Notes under the pieces: generated by a model
The model's database searches: none
What the model saw: the letters and a program-made list of their open reading frames with translations, nothing else
Told to the model about the DNA's origin: nothing
Position numbers and translations under genes: made by a program
Origin: Homalodisca vitripennis
Taxonomy: Eukaryota > Arthropoda > Insecta > Hemiptera > Cicadellidae
DNA length: 64,000 nt
Direction: 5' to 3'
Assembly (NCBI RefSeq): GCF_021130785.1
Contig: NW_025777615.1
Span: 110,055-174,054, forward strand
Shown here: positions 12,214 to 30,668 of the stretch, in pieces
Layout: the number at the start of each line of letters is the position of its first letter
How positions within the stretch are numbered: position 1 is the stretch's first letter

Positions 12214-15200
12214 GTACGATAATTGTAGTCACAGTTTGTTATTTTACAACAAGACTAGTTAAACATCTCTTCCATATATTAGGTTTTCTTACTTAACAAT
12301 AAATACGATTAAAGGGTGGTGTTGGGAATAATACTAAAATATACAACTACAAATGTACATCTTAAGATAGATTACTAATTTTATGATTGAAGAGGGAAAA
12401 TAGCCAGATTGCAGGAAAATCCCATGGAGTGACTTGCACCATCATTGAACTTGGCGTTGCCTATGTAGAAATGAAACTTAAATGGAAAATTTCAAATCAG
12501 TTCGTTCTCGATATATTATACAGACAGACAAAAATTAAATTTTTCCAGCTCCGTGAGTGATAGCTTCACTAATGCTCAGCCAATTACTTAAAGGAATTAA
12601 TTTCTTTATAAGTAAAACCTTGTCTATGAAGTCATCTTTCTTACAGAAACTGTACAAATTTCATATTCCTGTCTTCAGCCATTTTTCTGTAAGCCTAATT
12701 ACAACAATATCTCCAAATACAACTTTAAATGTCTACAATGTTTTACGTAATGGCCAAACATTTATAAATATTTTTCTTGCATTCAGAAAAGAACTGTGAC
12801 CAAACAATTTTTTTAGTAAAAAATGTACTCAACCAAATATTGGTTGCACCACCTGAATGTTTTAGTTTTAAAATATTTTCCCTGTGGGACTTTAAATTGA
12901 TGGTGCTTGTTGTACTTGAATAATATCTTATTAGTCTAATATTTTAATAGGTAGGTAACGTTTACAGATCCATTCTTTTAAAAGTTTTGAGGCATGATGT
13001 AATATGGGTTTTTCTAGTGTCTCATGGACATGTTAATTATGTGGTAATTAGTTTGGTACAAGTGTCTACAGACTCAGTACTTCTCTAGGTATTTGGGCAT
13101 ACTGTACTTGTAATCTATGTTGTAGAGTGTTTATTCTTACACTAAATAAAGAAAATGGTCTAATATCTAAAATGATTTAAATACTACCACACATAATAAT
13201 ATTGCATCTTTACATATTACATATGTAGATTCAGCATCTATAGTAATTCATATTTTTGTACAAATCACATTAAGTTTACATTTCTGACTGTAATGATGAT
13301 GGTTCTTACATTATGAAGGTGACTTGAATTATGTAGTTCTGAACTTGACTTTATTTCAAATAAAAAATAGAGATTATTGAATACCAGATACTTTTTTCGG
13401 TAAGGACTAGTCTCTAATGAAACCTCTTGTCTTAAATGTGGCTCTAGTGGTACAATGATCAGTGTCACTGAGCCTAAACTTCTGTACACCCTTCCCCATG
13501 TAGTCACTTAACTTCCCACTTTATTGTGGCTGTAGCATAGTATTGTATTCTGGCTGTTACGATGGAGTTATGTGTTGAACAAATAATGGGAGCTGAATTT
13601 TAGCATCTCATTTAACATGAATCGGGCCGAATGGATTATTTTTTTAAATACTTGTAAATTTAGTATTTTTCAAGCGTACTTAGTTTGCTACTTTTGTGAA
13701 ATTGGTGTAAAATTTCCAACTGTAGTACTCATCCATAAAATGTTGAGCTAACAATGAAATCTGTTTTTGTAATTTAGGTTTTGGGAAATGCTCTTTAAAT
13801 TTGTGGCTAAACGCCCTGCCTGTCTGTCTGATGTAAAGCTGGGACAATCGTAACAAGTTAGTCTGTTTTTGTGTGAACAAAGTTATACACTGATTTGTAT
13901 GTTTTTGTTTGGACAGAGAACTCAGGTTCAGAGATTTACATCTCACAATGTTCCTGTTGTAGTTGTTGTCTTAAAGACTAGGTCTAAGCTATGAGGTTTA
14001 AGGTCTTTAATTACATTGTTACAATATCAGGCTATGCTTAACAAATATACTTACTTCTTATGCTGTTTTTCATTTTCCTTTTTATTACCTAGTAGTATTT
14101 TACTATAATTCTTCCACCAAAGTGTTATCGTAATACCTTTGCAATGTATTTTATGATCTTTAATTTTTTATAATAATTGGTTACATTCACTGGTACTATA
14201 AAACATCTGTAAATCATAGAATTATAAGCAGCCATTTTTTATGTATGGATGATATGAAGTTAAATGGATGGTGTATACTTACAGTAAACACTATATTCAA
14301 AACTATTTATGCTTTTGTCTAGAATGAGGTCTAAAAACTTCAGTTGGTTTGATATTTCTTTTTCAATAGTGAAACTTAGATTGGGCAATGTTGTTTAAGT
14401 ACTCGTATTTATGGAAAAGATATAACTGGCGGACATTACCATTAACCCTCGAACTAGCAGTCTTTTTTCTTCAGGTGGCAGGCCATTTTTCAGTGTTTTG
14501 TACCCGTATTTTAAGCATTTTGTAAAATATACATTTTTATTATAAACCTGCATGTGTAATACATTTTTTAGGAAAATGTTGAGATAATATTATACTATAA
14601 AAACATTGTACATAAACCATACAAAAATTACTACACTATATTTTTGTATTTATTTTTTTGTAAATTTGGGGCTATCCCAGGTAAAGTGTGATAATATAAA
14701 TATTAGAACCTGAAATAGACAATTTTATCTAGTTTCAGAAAATATATAATGGTATCCAGGTTCTTTTGAAGAAAAATTATATATATTGTAAAACCACAAA
14801 AATAGTACTTGAAAGGCTAAATTTGTTGCTCTGGTTTTGATTATTTTCAAAAATTAACAAAAATATAATTGTTATACTAAATATTTCCAAAATATAACAA
14901 ATTCTATGGAATTGTATTTACTACAAAACCATAAATAAATTATTTACGATTATTTAAAAAAATTAACAAACAAAAACTGTACACTAAATATTTATAATAT
15001 ATAAAAAAATTTACCATAGCCTAAAATAAAGCTACAGCAAGCTAGAGACCTACATAATAAACCATGCCTATGATATAATTACTAGTGAAATGGCTAGATG
15101 AAGACAATCTTTCTGGCAAGTTTATATGACATCACTGTTGCCAAAACAGCAAAACAAATTATACCATTGAAATCAACAATTCTTTCAGTTTGAAATGGTA

Positions 15201-15991
15201 TATAAATAGTGGTGGTGGTGTTGACTTATGTACTATATGAACTGTCAAAACATGTGCGTTTCAAATCAACGCAGATAAAATAAAATAGAATATTACATAA
15301 AATCATGCACCATTAATTAGCAAGTTATTACAGTTGCTAAATAGTACACTTGTCATTTGTTTAAAAACTTAGGATGGGTTTAATTTTATTATTGCTACAC
15401 AATAATTTTATTTTCATAAACCATTAAATTTAGAAATTAACAATATGAAAAAAATATAACAGTTTAAGTTAAGAACACAATAGAATACATAAAAACACTA
15501 TAAACTATAAAACTATTAATAATTGCTTAGAGTACGGTATCAACAAGGTTAAAATTTGTCAAAAAATGTTCATCAAGGGAATAAAATACCTCACTTATAA
15601 GCCAGCTAGACAACTTGGCTGCAAATGAATGGCTTTAGCTCTAAGCTCCTAAATGTTTGAGGTAATTTATTGAAACACTTGATTTGTAAATAAATATTTG
15701 CTTACTAATGTTTTTCTTAGTCTAAAGTGCAATAATATCGTGAGCTTGTCTAGTTTTATAATTATGGATTTCTTCAAAGCAGTTGAAGTTATTCAGGTTT
15801 TCCCTCACATGCAATAAATTTTGAATCAAAACTGTATAATAATACAATTGTGTCATTTACATACCTATGGAATACAATATTTTATTACTATATTTATTCT
15901 GATCAGACATTAAGTATTTGTTTTATACGTAATTCTGATAAACATGGAAGATATTAGTAGAAAATAGAGTCAAAACTTATTTTCATTCCAG
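12214..15991 (+). other. Glycerol kinase intron 6
   Basis: 3.8-kb AT-rich intron with donor GTACGA and acceptor TTTTCATTCCAG. It contains an antisense Penelope-like relic at 13.68-14.40 kb. The rest (12.22-13.67 and 14.41-15.98 kb) shows no recognised gene or repeat. Confidence 0.7.
13680..14400 (-). pseudogene. Penelope-like element relic (RT tail and GIY-YIG nuclease)
   Basis: Minus-strand fossil of a Penelope-like retroelement. From the 5' side, 14400-14270 reads FTIEKEISNQLKFLDLIL and FEYSVYCKYTPS, the post-catalytic RT segment (normally PFLDxxI...VYRKPT). It continues through TSYHPYIKNGCL and AAYNSMIYR in shifted frames. At 13946-13680 lies LYIRQTGRAFSHKFKEH followed by LLAQHFMDEYYSW, the GIY-YIG endonuclease domain (YIGQTGR...F..H). 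The glycine of YIG is replaced by arginine and several frames are broken, so it is dead. Confidence 0.75.
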
Positions 15992-16197
15992 GTTGATATT
16001 TGGTATCTCAGAGGAGACGAAGAAGGAACATTTAGTGAAAGCTGCGCTGGAGGCTGTGTGTTTCCAGACACGAGACATTTTGGAAGCAATGAATCAAGAT
16101 TGTGGGATACCACTCACCAAGCTGTTGGTAGATGGCGGCATGACCGTCAACAGTTACGCGATGCAGTTGCAAGCAGACTTGTGTGGTATTCCTGTTG
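15992..16197 (+). CDS. Gk: Glycerol kinase, exon 7
   Basis: 206-bp exon. It completes the glycine codon and gives [59 protein letters not shown] and LCGIPVG. The first stretch matches the second FGGY signature (G-x-[LIVMFYW]-x-G ... H-[LIVMF]-x2-A-A-L-E). VDGGMT is the ATP-binding motif. The donor is GTTG/GTAAGG in phase 1. The next expected segment (xRPxMxETTALGAA...) is not found downstream. Confidence 0.96.
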
Positions 16198-18414
16198 GTA
16201 AGGGTCATCTGCTACTACTCTTCGACTATTAATTGTGCAATTACAATACAAAATCATTCACAAAGTAAGTTGCTGAGGGGCATCTGTTGCCGAATGGGTG
16301 GGGATAGCGGCGTGACCTGAACGGTGCTGTCTAACTACGTTCAGTACACATCTGGAATGTGGCTACGCCATTTTATGCGTTCTAAACTGGTGTCCAAAGT
16401 GGGCACTGCAATCAAATTTCCTGTCGACTTTAAAGTACATATTGTCATTAGATTTCTTTTAGTAAACAAAATTCACTGTTAGTTATGTTCTATATATGGA
16501 GCTTTATTGCAGTTAAAAAATTATGCCAAATGTTTCTTGAAGAACAAACCAATATTTCCGAATAAAAGCGAAGTGGGTGATCGCCTGTGGTTACTGACGA
16601 AAGTTTGGTTACTCACCAAACAAATCAATCATTTCTCTTTTTTAAGTTTGTCATTGATGATGAATGGTTTGAAAGGATAATGGAATTTCTGACATTTGCC
16701 ATTGTTGTATCTTACAAAACGTGTAACACTACATTTTGAGGATTGGAATCTATCGACAGCCAGCTCTTAGGTATAAATAACTCACTTGCTATTGTGTGTA
16801 TCTTACAAAACGTGTAACACTACATTTTGAGGATTGGAATCTATCGACAGCCAGCTCTAACTCGACAGGTATAAATAACTCATTTGCCATTGTTGTATCT
16901 TACAAAACGTGTAAACACTACATTTTGAGGATTGGAATCTATCGACAGCCAGCTCTTAGGTATAAATAACTCACTTGCTATTGTTGTATCTTACAAAACG
17001 TGTAACACTACATTTTGAGGATTGGAATCTATCGACAGCCAGCTCTAACTCGACAGGTATAAATAACTCACTTGCCATTGTTTGTATCTTACAAAACGTA
17101 TTACACTACATTTTGAGGATTGGAATCTATCGACAGCCAGCTCTAACTCGACAGGTATAAATAACTCACTTGCCATTGTTGTATCTTACAAAACGTATTA
17201 CACTACATTTTGAGGATTGGAATCTATCGACAGCCAGCTCTAACTCGACAGGTATAAATAACTCATTTGCCATTGTTGTATCTTACAAAACGTATTACAC
17301 TACATTTTGAGGATTGGAATCTATCGACAGCCAGCTCTAACTCGACAGGTATAAATAACTCATTTGCCATTGTTGTATCTTACAAAACGTATTACACTAC
17401 ATTTTGAGGATTGGAATCTATCGACAGCCAGCTCTAACTCGACAGGTATAAATAACTCACTTGCCATTGTTGTATCTTACAAAACGTATTACACTACATT
17501 TTGAGGATTGGAATCTATCGACAGCCAGCTCTAACTCGACAGGTATAAATAACTCACTTGCCATTGTTGTATCTTACAAAACGTATTAACACTACATTTT
17601 GAGGATTGGAATCTATCGACAGCCAGCTCTAACTCGACAGGTATAAATAACTCACTTGCTATTGTTGTATCTTACAAAACGTATTACACTACATTTTGAG
17701 GATTGGAATCTATCGACAGCCAGCTCTAACTCGACAGGTATAAATAACTCACTTGCCATTGTTGTATCTTACAAAACGTTAACTCGACAGGTATAAATAA
17801 CTCACTTGCTATTGTTGTGCATTTCTTAACTTGTAATATAATTGGCATTAAAATGAATAGTTCAATTGCAAAAGTTTTCTTGACATAATAGAAAACATAT
17901 TGAAGTGTGTTATTTGTTTAAAAATTTAATACATTGGAAAATTCTACGAGAAAATACAAACTCTATTCCGATTATTGATTTTTTTATCTATAAATAAAAT
18001 AATAGTTAATATATTTTTGTTTAAAATTTATTGAGTTAAATGTGGTCTATTAAAAAGCAATAATGTTATTATGTTATAAAACATAAGTATGTACTATACT
18101 TTATTTAATTACCCAAAAAGTTTTAAGTTGGCTTTTCTAGGAGTTCTTAGTTAAGGAGTTTCACAAAAGTAAAATTTTAAAAAAATTAGCACAATGTTTG
18201 CCTGAACATTTATAAATTCTGTGCAACCCACGTGGACTATCTCAATGTTATTGCCTAGTCTTCCTTAAAAAATTATCCATATATTATAAATGTAAATTTC
18301 TTTATTTTTTTGTATTTTTCTTTAACTGTAGTTAGTTGTGGTATCTAGAGCTGTTTCTTCTACTACTCTGTATGTTGAGAGCTATATTATTATTTTCATC
18401 TCTGTTTGTCCCAG
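16198..18414 (+). other. Glycerol kinase intron region lacking an expected exon
   Basis: Between exon 7 (ending phase 1) and the terminal exon (also starting after one codon base), animal glycerol kinases need about 55 more residues including the conserved xRPxMxETTALGAAxAA. I read 16198-16690 and 17819-18414 in the plus frames and saw no such segment. The middle is a 97-bp satellite array. The phases at both borders match, so skipping would keep the frame but delete the segment. Confidence 0.6.
16697..17818 (+). repeat. 97-bp satellite array, about 12 units
   Basis: About twelve head-to-tail units with period 97 bp (91 in units that lack AACTCG, 98 in a few with single-base insertions). CTTACAAAACGT starts recur at 16711, 16802, 16899, 16990, 17088, 17185, 17282, 17379, 17476, 17573, 17671 and 17768. 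Each full unit contains AACACTACATTTTGAGGATT, GGAATCTATCGACAGCCAGC and TCGACAGGTATAAATAACTC. The last unit is truncated. The complement of the unit shares blocks with Penelope-like 3' tails in this window. The open frame at 16975-17160 is only repeat. Confidence 0.95.
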
Positions 18415-18479
18415 AACGAGACCTGAGGTATGCTAAGTGGAAGATGGACAATACACAGGAGTATTGGCTGGGATCTTGA
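18415..18479 (+). CDS. Gk: Glycerol kinase, terminal exon
   Basis: Short last exon after acceptor TTTGTCCCAG. With one base from the missing exon before it, it reads RDLRYAKWKMDNTQEYWLGS and a TGA stop at 18477-18479. Insect and vertebrate glycerol kinases end in a similar E/R-[DE]-x-R-Y-x-x-W-K-x-A helix, so the assignment is good despite the length. The visible exons add up to roughly 465 residues, against 520-550 usual for the family; the shortfall equals the absent exon. Confidence 0.85.
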
Positions 18480-19933
18480 AGCTAGTCCTAATTCTAGTCC
18501 AAATAATATTAGTTCAAGTAAGTATGTTTTCATCTGGCAAGAATCTTTTAACGGGTTATTTCCTTTGTACAAGTGATGTTGTGTTTTAAAGGACCGTTTT
18601 ATCAGTGATTAGCAGAACAATGTTAGTGCAGTTTGTTGAGCAATGTAAGTTATAAGTTAAGTTGTCAATGCAGAGAATTAGTTTAATTCAGTACATATTT
18701 CATATACTGCCCAAAATGTTTTCAAATGGCCTGCTCAATTTTAGATATTTTCCAGAGTTTTACATACAAATTAATGTCATTGATATTTATGAACATGAGC
18801 AGGTAGAATTCACTTGCTTTCCCCTCAAATATATTAGTATAGAAACAGTATTAATATGTTCTATTTTAGAACTTAAAGATTGTTTTTTTTACCTTATGTT
18901 TGAGTTATTTTTATTTGACTTGGTACAGAATATTGGAGATCCAACTCAGTTTTTCTTCCAAATTTATTAATAGGACCTCAAAATATTTATGAACAAAAAA
19001 AAGATACCTTTAAAAATATATTTTTGGACCTTTTTATGGATTTAACTCAGGCCTCGGCAGTTTGTACTAAGTATGGCCCTAAGTGATGTTTCGCAGATTG
19101 TCAGCTTGGTTGGCTGTGTTCAGCGATCACGTATCCTGTGTACATCATTCTGGCTCAGATTTAAACGGCTGTATTTGAGCTCTAAACCCCTTTAGATGAT
19201 TGGTATTTAAATTTTTCATAATTAATGTTTGGCCCCACCTAGATTGCTCCTAGTACTTCAATAAAATGATTATGTACATAGCAGTGACAGTGGCACAGAC
19301 ACTTTGAACAATAAATCACTTCCAGAAAATGTTTGTTACTGTAAGTGCTGCAAATAGTGAAATATCGATTTAGTTCCTTATTTTACTGAGAGATTACAGT
19401 AATTTTCAGTACACCTGTTAATTTAATACAGAAAAATATATTCTAATCTAATAATTAAACGGCAGATTATTCTAATTGCTGGTGTGGCAACTGCTACAGT
19501 AGTACTTTCTTTAACAAAAGTTAGTATTAACATACACAAAGGCTTAGTAAAGTCTCAATATTTTAACTAATGTTTGTCAGATCTTCATGATAATTAACTC
19601 AATAATAAAACTCATAATAAATCTAATAATAATAATTAGCTATAAAAAAATTTTATGTTTAGCTTAAATTAATTTATTACGGTCAGGACAACAAAGAAAC
19701 ATTGACCGTTCAGTGATTTCACTGTTCAGAGCGGCCATTTTCACTACTTACCTATTGCTTGAGGTAACACACACATGCTGGGGAGACAATTACATATATG
19801 AACATAATCACATATGTTGCTAACTGAGTTCTAAGGATTCATTCAAATTTTTCAATTATAAATATGGAAATCACATAATTTTAATTTGCTGAAATAATTC
19901 AGTTTCTCCTAAAATGTTCATGTAAAACTACAT

Positions 19934-19964
<31 letters not shown>

Positions 19965-20920
19965 TATATTACTATATATTATACAATATATATATATATA
20001 AATTATTTATTTCAAAATTTTGATGCTGATTTATTTAAAATAACTTGCTGTAGCACCCAGGAGGGCCTGTTGTATTTTTATTTTATTACAATCATTTTGT
20101 CATTTTTTGAAAATAACATTATCTTAATTAGTGATAAAGTAGATAAAAAGGTCTTGGAAATGGCTTTTACATTTGCTTGTAATTATAAATCAAGTCAATG
20201 ACTATACTTAATTAAAAAAACTCAATCTGGAATGTGTTAATTTTTCAGATGGGAAACAGACAATATCATTAAAGTTGATGCCATGTGGGGTCTTCCTGAT
20301 GTCTTCCAATTTCTTTGTATATTTACTAAGTCAACATTTTACATGTTGACATCCAAGACTGAAAACATTAGTTACTATTGAGTAATAATAGTATGTGAGA
20401 GTTACATCGAAAGGGTCCTTTGCAATGTTTTCTTTAGTGGTTAAAATCAGTAAAATAACAAGCTAAGTTAGAAGGGAATTAAAAAAATCGTACAGTTTTG
20501 AAGTTTTTTTAAACGTTATTTTTTCAGTTTCTTATTAAATTTACTTGCAACATTACATTTTACCGCTAGGATTATTAAAATGTATAGTGCCAAAAAGGAT
20601 TAAGAATTTAGATAATTTTTAGTGCGGTCGGTTTAACTTTATAAAAAGTGGAGACTCTTCACAAATAATTTAGGGTACTAAAAAGTACCTCAATGGGAAA
20701 TTAAAAAATTCAAAATAGAAAAAATTATGTTTATTTGCATTATCGGTTCAACCAATTTTTATAGGCACAACAGGCATGTTATAAACAAAACTAGTTACCC
20801 ACTTAAAATTTGGTGGCCACTTTAATTATATTACAAAATAAACATTTTTTATTAACAAATATTGAGTACTAAAATTAAACCATGAAATTATTGTTTTGTT
20901 TGGAAAATTTGTTTTTTGAC
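18480..20920. other. Sequence downstream of glycerol kinase
   Basis: 2.4 kb with no recognised gene, holding the kinase 3' UTR and intergenic DNA. AATAAA-type signals are frequent because of the base composition, so the cleavage site cannot be placed. A TA microsatellite occupies about 19934-20000. The open frame at 18662-18970 has no recognisable domain. Confidence 0.5.
19933..20001. repeat. (TA)n microsatellite
   Basis: Two runs of TA dinucleotides separated by short interruptions. Confidence 0.9.
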
Positions 20921-20924
20921 GATG

Positions 20925-21400
20925 TATGGATTGTTAAGGTAAAGCAGGTAGTTTTTTCCATACATTTGCCATCGTTCAGTGGATTAAAAAACTCAGATAA
21001 AAACACTACGTTTCGAGATCTTGCAATCTGATCTCTTTCTTCAGGTAAATAAAATAACGTTAATCACATAATAACAAAACTAGGTTAAAATAAAACAAAT
21101 CATACTCAGAGTGGTTGTGACCACGCTTCCCGAGTCAGGAATATTACAACCACCATGTTGTAATGCAAATCCACTAACTTCTAAAACATGCTCTTAATAA
21201 TAAACAAAAAACACCACACTAAAATTTATTAAAACTACCTACAGGTAATACAGGTTCCAGTTAGGTTCTGCATTTCACCAAACCAACCACCTACGACTGA
21301 CCACAGGTCCAATAGTAAATGGTGGATCGTTACAGTAGAAACAACGATGGCGGGTTTAAAAAAGGAGGGAACAGGAGTGGGCCTTTTTTATTATTGGTTT
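20925..21400 (-). mobile_element. Penelope-like element 3' tail, solo
   Basis: Minus-strand, non-coding tail of a Penelope-like element. It aligns by eye, in order, with two stretches on the plus strand: 21400-21230 with 50490-50630 (GTGGTCAGTCGTAGGTGGTT against CTGGTCAGTCGTTGGTGGTT), and 21220-20925 with 51826-52115 (AACATGGTGGTTGT, TTTTAACCTAGTTTG, GAACGATGGCAAATGT). In the second case the two parts lie on either side of an inserted LINE; here they are continuous. It contains a hammerhead-like hairpin near 21015-21056. No reverse transcriptase is attached. Confidence 0.8.
21012..21053 (-). ncRNA. Degenerate hammerhead-like hairpin in Penelope tail
   Basis: On the minus strand: CCTGAAGAAA, a perfect 6-bp stem GAGATC/GATCTC around AGATTGCAA, then GAAACG. 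Penelope-like elements are known to carry hammerhead ribozymes with a CUGANGA core, a stem II and a GAAA box, and the order here is the same. Two extra A residues sit between the core and the stem, and I could not build stems I and III, so this is probably a remnant without activity. Confidence 0.45.
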
Positions 21401-22330
21401 CCATCTTGACGGTAAATATTACCCTCTAACTTCAAAATCAATTGCATTAAGTGCCATAGTTCTAACAGTTACCATAATTACTGGCACAGGAAAGTTTAGT
21501 TCTTTCCTTTTAATTTTTATTTGATACTGAAAAGTAACTAAAGGTGTTATGAATAGTTTGGGTTTGTAAGTAAAAAAGTGAGTTGATAAGATTAATTTTC
21601 ATTTACAGTTTTACCATCAAGACTGTTAATCGTTTTTAAATTTGTTAACATTGTCTATGAAATTGATTAGTGATTTTAATCCACAAATAGAGTGAGGGAA
21701 AGAAAAAAATTGTACAGTTGGCATTCCTGGTTTTAGTTGATGACATCTGTCGGTTTGTTTGATACCCATCTGCTTGACATTAATGTTCGGATTCATTTTT
21801 GGTTAGAAAACTCTTGTGAATTGTATTTTGAAAATGAGATGAAATAGTGAAATTTATCATACATACAAATATACAGAGTGGCGGCATATGTCAATTTTCC
21901 CCAGAACGAGAAATTTTTAAAGACGTTAAGGTTAATTATTAAATAGGCCTTTTTAGGCAAAAAAAAAAACAATATTCTTTATAGGAAATTACTTTCATAA
22001 TTATTTCCAGACAATGTTATAATAGCAGTTGTTTTGAAATGTCCACCTTTGCTATTGTAAAAACAATTCTATACGGGACTGGAGAATACAGAATCACACA
22101 TTTTTAGCATTATAAGGTTTATCTGTTATTAACAAGTTCAAAATGCAATTTCTATCTAGGTTTCTGAGTTTTCAAGATTTTGCGGTTTTGAAGCATACAC
22201 AGTCTCCAATTTAATAATTAACCCACATGTTGAAAAATCACATGAGGTTCAGGCCATGGCGAGAGGCAGGCCAATCGATTGTACACAGAGACCCAAATTC
22301 AATTCATTTTAAATTTTGTTATTTAAAAAA
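21401..22330. other. Unannotated AT-rich stretch
   Basis: No gene, RNA or clear repeat seen. The block CATATGTCAATTTTCCCC near 21893 weakly resembles the inverse of sequence near 23045 and may be a decayed terminus of the Tc1-like relic between them. Confidence 0.4.
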
Positions 22331-22334
22331 TATT

Positions 22335-22740
22335 GAACTTGGATACCGAAGAATTAGCTGGGTGCACCATTTTGTTGCGAGATGAGCGAAATGGATATTG
22401 AATAACAGGATTGTTTCCGAGCTCGGGAACTACTTACTTCTTGCAGCAACCGTAAGATTAAATAGTAACTTTCTGAAGTTAACAATTTCTTGAAGAAAAT
22501 AGACCAATTCAGTTGCAGTACTCGAAATACCTCCCCATACCATAACACAACGCAACTTTGTTGTTCTGATTGGGATTTCATTATGAGGAGTTTACATTTA
22601 ACCAGGACACACAGTGTTTTGCGGTCAACGCGTCCATTTAGTTTGGAAACATCACACCACAAAAATTGATTGCAAGAATTTTTGGTGCATCGCGGCTTTG
22701 ACAAACGCTTCCTGTGTTTGTCATATTTCCTGATTTAAAC
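22335..22740 (-). pseudogene. Decayed Tc1/mariner transposase fragment
   Basis: Reading the minus strand across shifting frames gives VMVWGGISST, TELVYFLQEIV and then QQNGAPS. This follows the order of Tc1/mariner-type transposases (VMVWGGIS...L.F......VN...Y......FQQDGAPxH). The catalytic aspartate of the second motif reads as N here. Open frame 22354-22704 is a patchwork of two or three original frames. It is an old relic with no intact transposase. Confidence 0.5.
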
Positions 22741-23800
22741 TTCTGCATTATATTGTCGAGAAGGGTATCGTGACACCTGGATATTTACCATCTATATTCT
22801 TGATTATTTATAGTCAGATTTTTTTTATTTATGCGTCCACACAACGAAGGATGTAAATTGTTTAGTATGTAAAACATTTAAAAAAACACACCAAAAACAA
22901 ATAAAGATGCAAAAGAGCGTCACTGGAAGAGTTATCAGTGAAGCGCTTACTATGTGTTGCTGACGACCTTAACATTGTTACCAAACCTATATTGAAACGA
23001 ATATCTTCCAATTTATGGGAAATTAAATGTGCACCACCCGGGGTGACATATGTACAAGTGTGTTGGTGTGTTACAAAAAATTAGTTGGAAGAAGAAACCC
23101 CAGAGAAAAATTTTATAATAAATTGCCTACCTAAACATTTTTTAATTTTCGATTTCAATTCTTTTTCTTTACTATTATTAATATATTATTCAGTTGAAAA
23201 TTGTAGTTTTATTTTTTTTTTGTATTTTGAAATTACTTGCCAATTTGTTTAAAAAACTAACCTGTAATTAAAATAGATGTTCCTGTATTACATGAATTTA
23301 AAATTTTAATGTTTTGTAAATAATAATGTTTTTGTGTTGTGGTAAAAAAATGTATTGTTTAATAAAAAGTAGATTATGTTTTTTTTATTGTTCTTCAGTT
23401 AATGCAAAGAAAAATCCTTTTAATATTGCTATAATTTAAAAGAAACAATGTTTTCAAAAAACCAATCAATATTGGTAAAAACTCGATAGCTTTTTCATGG
23501 TAAACAAATATAGACCCCAAAGGTTGAAAGTTTTTAAACCCTACGTTTCAATTTAAAATTTCAAACCATAATGTGGGTATGGGGAAAGGGATTGATTAAA
23601 TCCGAATTCGAGTTAAGCCCATCCCCTTTCCCAATTATGCAGATCAAAAATCTGACACGGGTACAAATTACTCCGGAATCAACAGATCTAAAGAGGTCCA
23701 AAGGAGAAAAAAAAGAGTTAAAAACTGAATCATTTAAAGTGTTTTTTAAGTCTGTTTTTCAGTACAGTTTTCTCTTGTATATTTAACCACTCTAAAATTA
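22741..23800. other. Unannotated AT-rich stretch
   Basis: AT-rich sequence with no recognised gene. Homopolymer runs start to lengthen towards the right end, leading into the next block. The frame at 23571-23786 has no domain content. Confidence 0.4.
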
Positions 23801-29937
<6,137 letters not shown>

Positions 29938-30129
29938 GGAGTATTTGACTCAGGCTTGAGTCATATTATGGGACTCCACTAACCTGGCTTTCTATATCTG
30001 GTTGTTTTTTTTATTTTTCTGGCCTGGCCACATATGAAGTTTTCTGATTTTTAGTTTTGTAAAGTTTTTTTTAATTAATTTCAGTTCTTATATTAATATA
30101 TCTTATCATACAACGCTGGATGTGGTGAA

Positions 30130-30269
30130 TTAATGAGAAGGCCTAAGGATATGAATTTCAGGAAACAGAAGTGGTATGGCATATTTCTTTCCAACATAGA
30201 TAATCCTTCTATCGGCATAAAATATTCTCTTGTCAATTTCAAAGTGTTCCATAATCACAGAGCCCATTA
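30130..30269 (-). CDS. F-box/LRR protein, probable terminal exon
   Basis: Minus-strand exon of about 140 bp. It opens after an AAAG acceptor in the phase left by the previous exon and reads VMGSVIMEHFEIDKRIFYAD then RRIIYVGKKYAIPLLFPE, IHILRPSH and a TAA stop at 30130-30132. It continues the last leucine-rich repeat (CSTVTIE + VMGSVIMEHF). The frame is open and phase-compatible, but the acceptor is weak and no domain is diagnostic, so this is a proposal. The low-complexity block begins just beyond it. Confidence 0.5.
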
Positions 30270-30668
30270 CTTTGCAGTATATAATCATTAAATACATTAA
30301 AACTAACCAATTTAAATTGCATTTAAAGTAAGAACAAATTTAGTGTTTATTTCTTTTGTATTTTTCATAGAAGTATATTAAATTTTACATGAAATTCGTT
30401 GAACACAGATAATATAATACTGGTCAATAAAACTTTTTGCTCTTCCTTGTAAGTTGAATGATTTGTAAGGTGAGTAGTCTGTTGGCAAAGCAGACATATT
30501 AAATTATTTAATTTCATCTGATATGAGTGTCTATCAGTAAATAAAATGTGTCAAACATGGAAGATTAAATAAATATATTAGGAGCATTAAAAGTTGAGAC
30601 ATGAAGCAAATGCTAAATTTAGGAAATGTAATGTCCAGTTAGTTTTACCAAGGCCAATTACATTATAC
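30270..30668 (-). other. F-box/LRR gene, last intron
   Basis: Minus-strand intron of about 400 bp between the two proposed last exons. No other content is recognised. Confidence 0.4.

Noticed and set aside
18662..18970. 102-residue frame downstream of glycerol kinase
   Set aside because: AT-rich composition and no domain pattern; expected by chance in 3' flanking DNA.
21893..23060. Terminal inverted repeats of the Tc1-like relic
   Set aside because: Only a CATATGTCA block agrees; too short and interrupted to define element ends.
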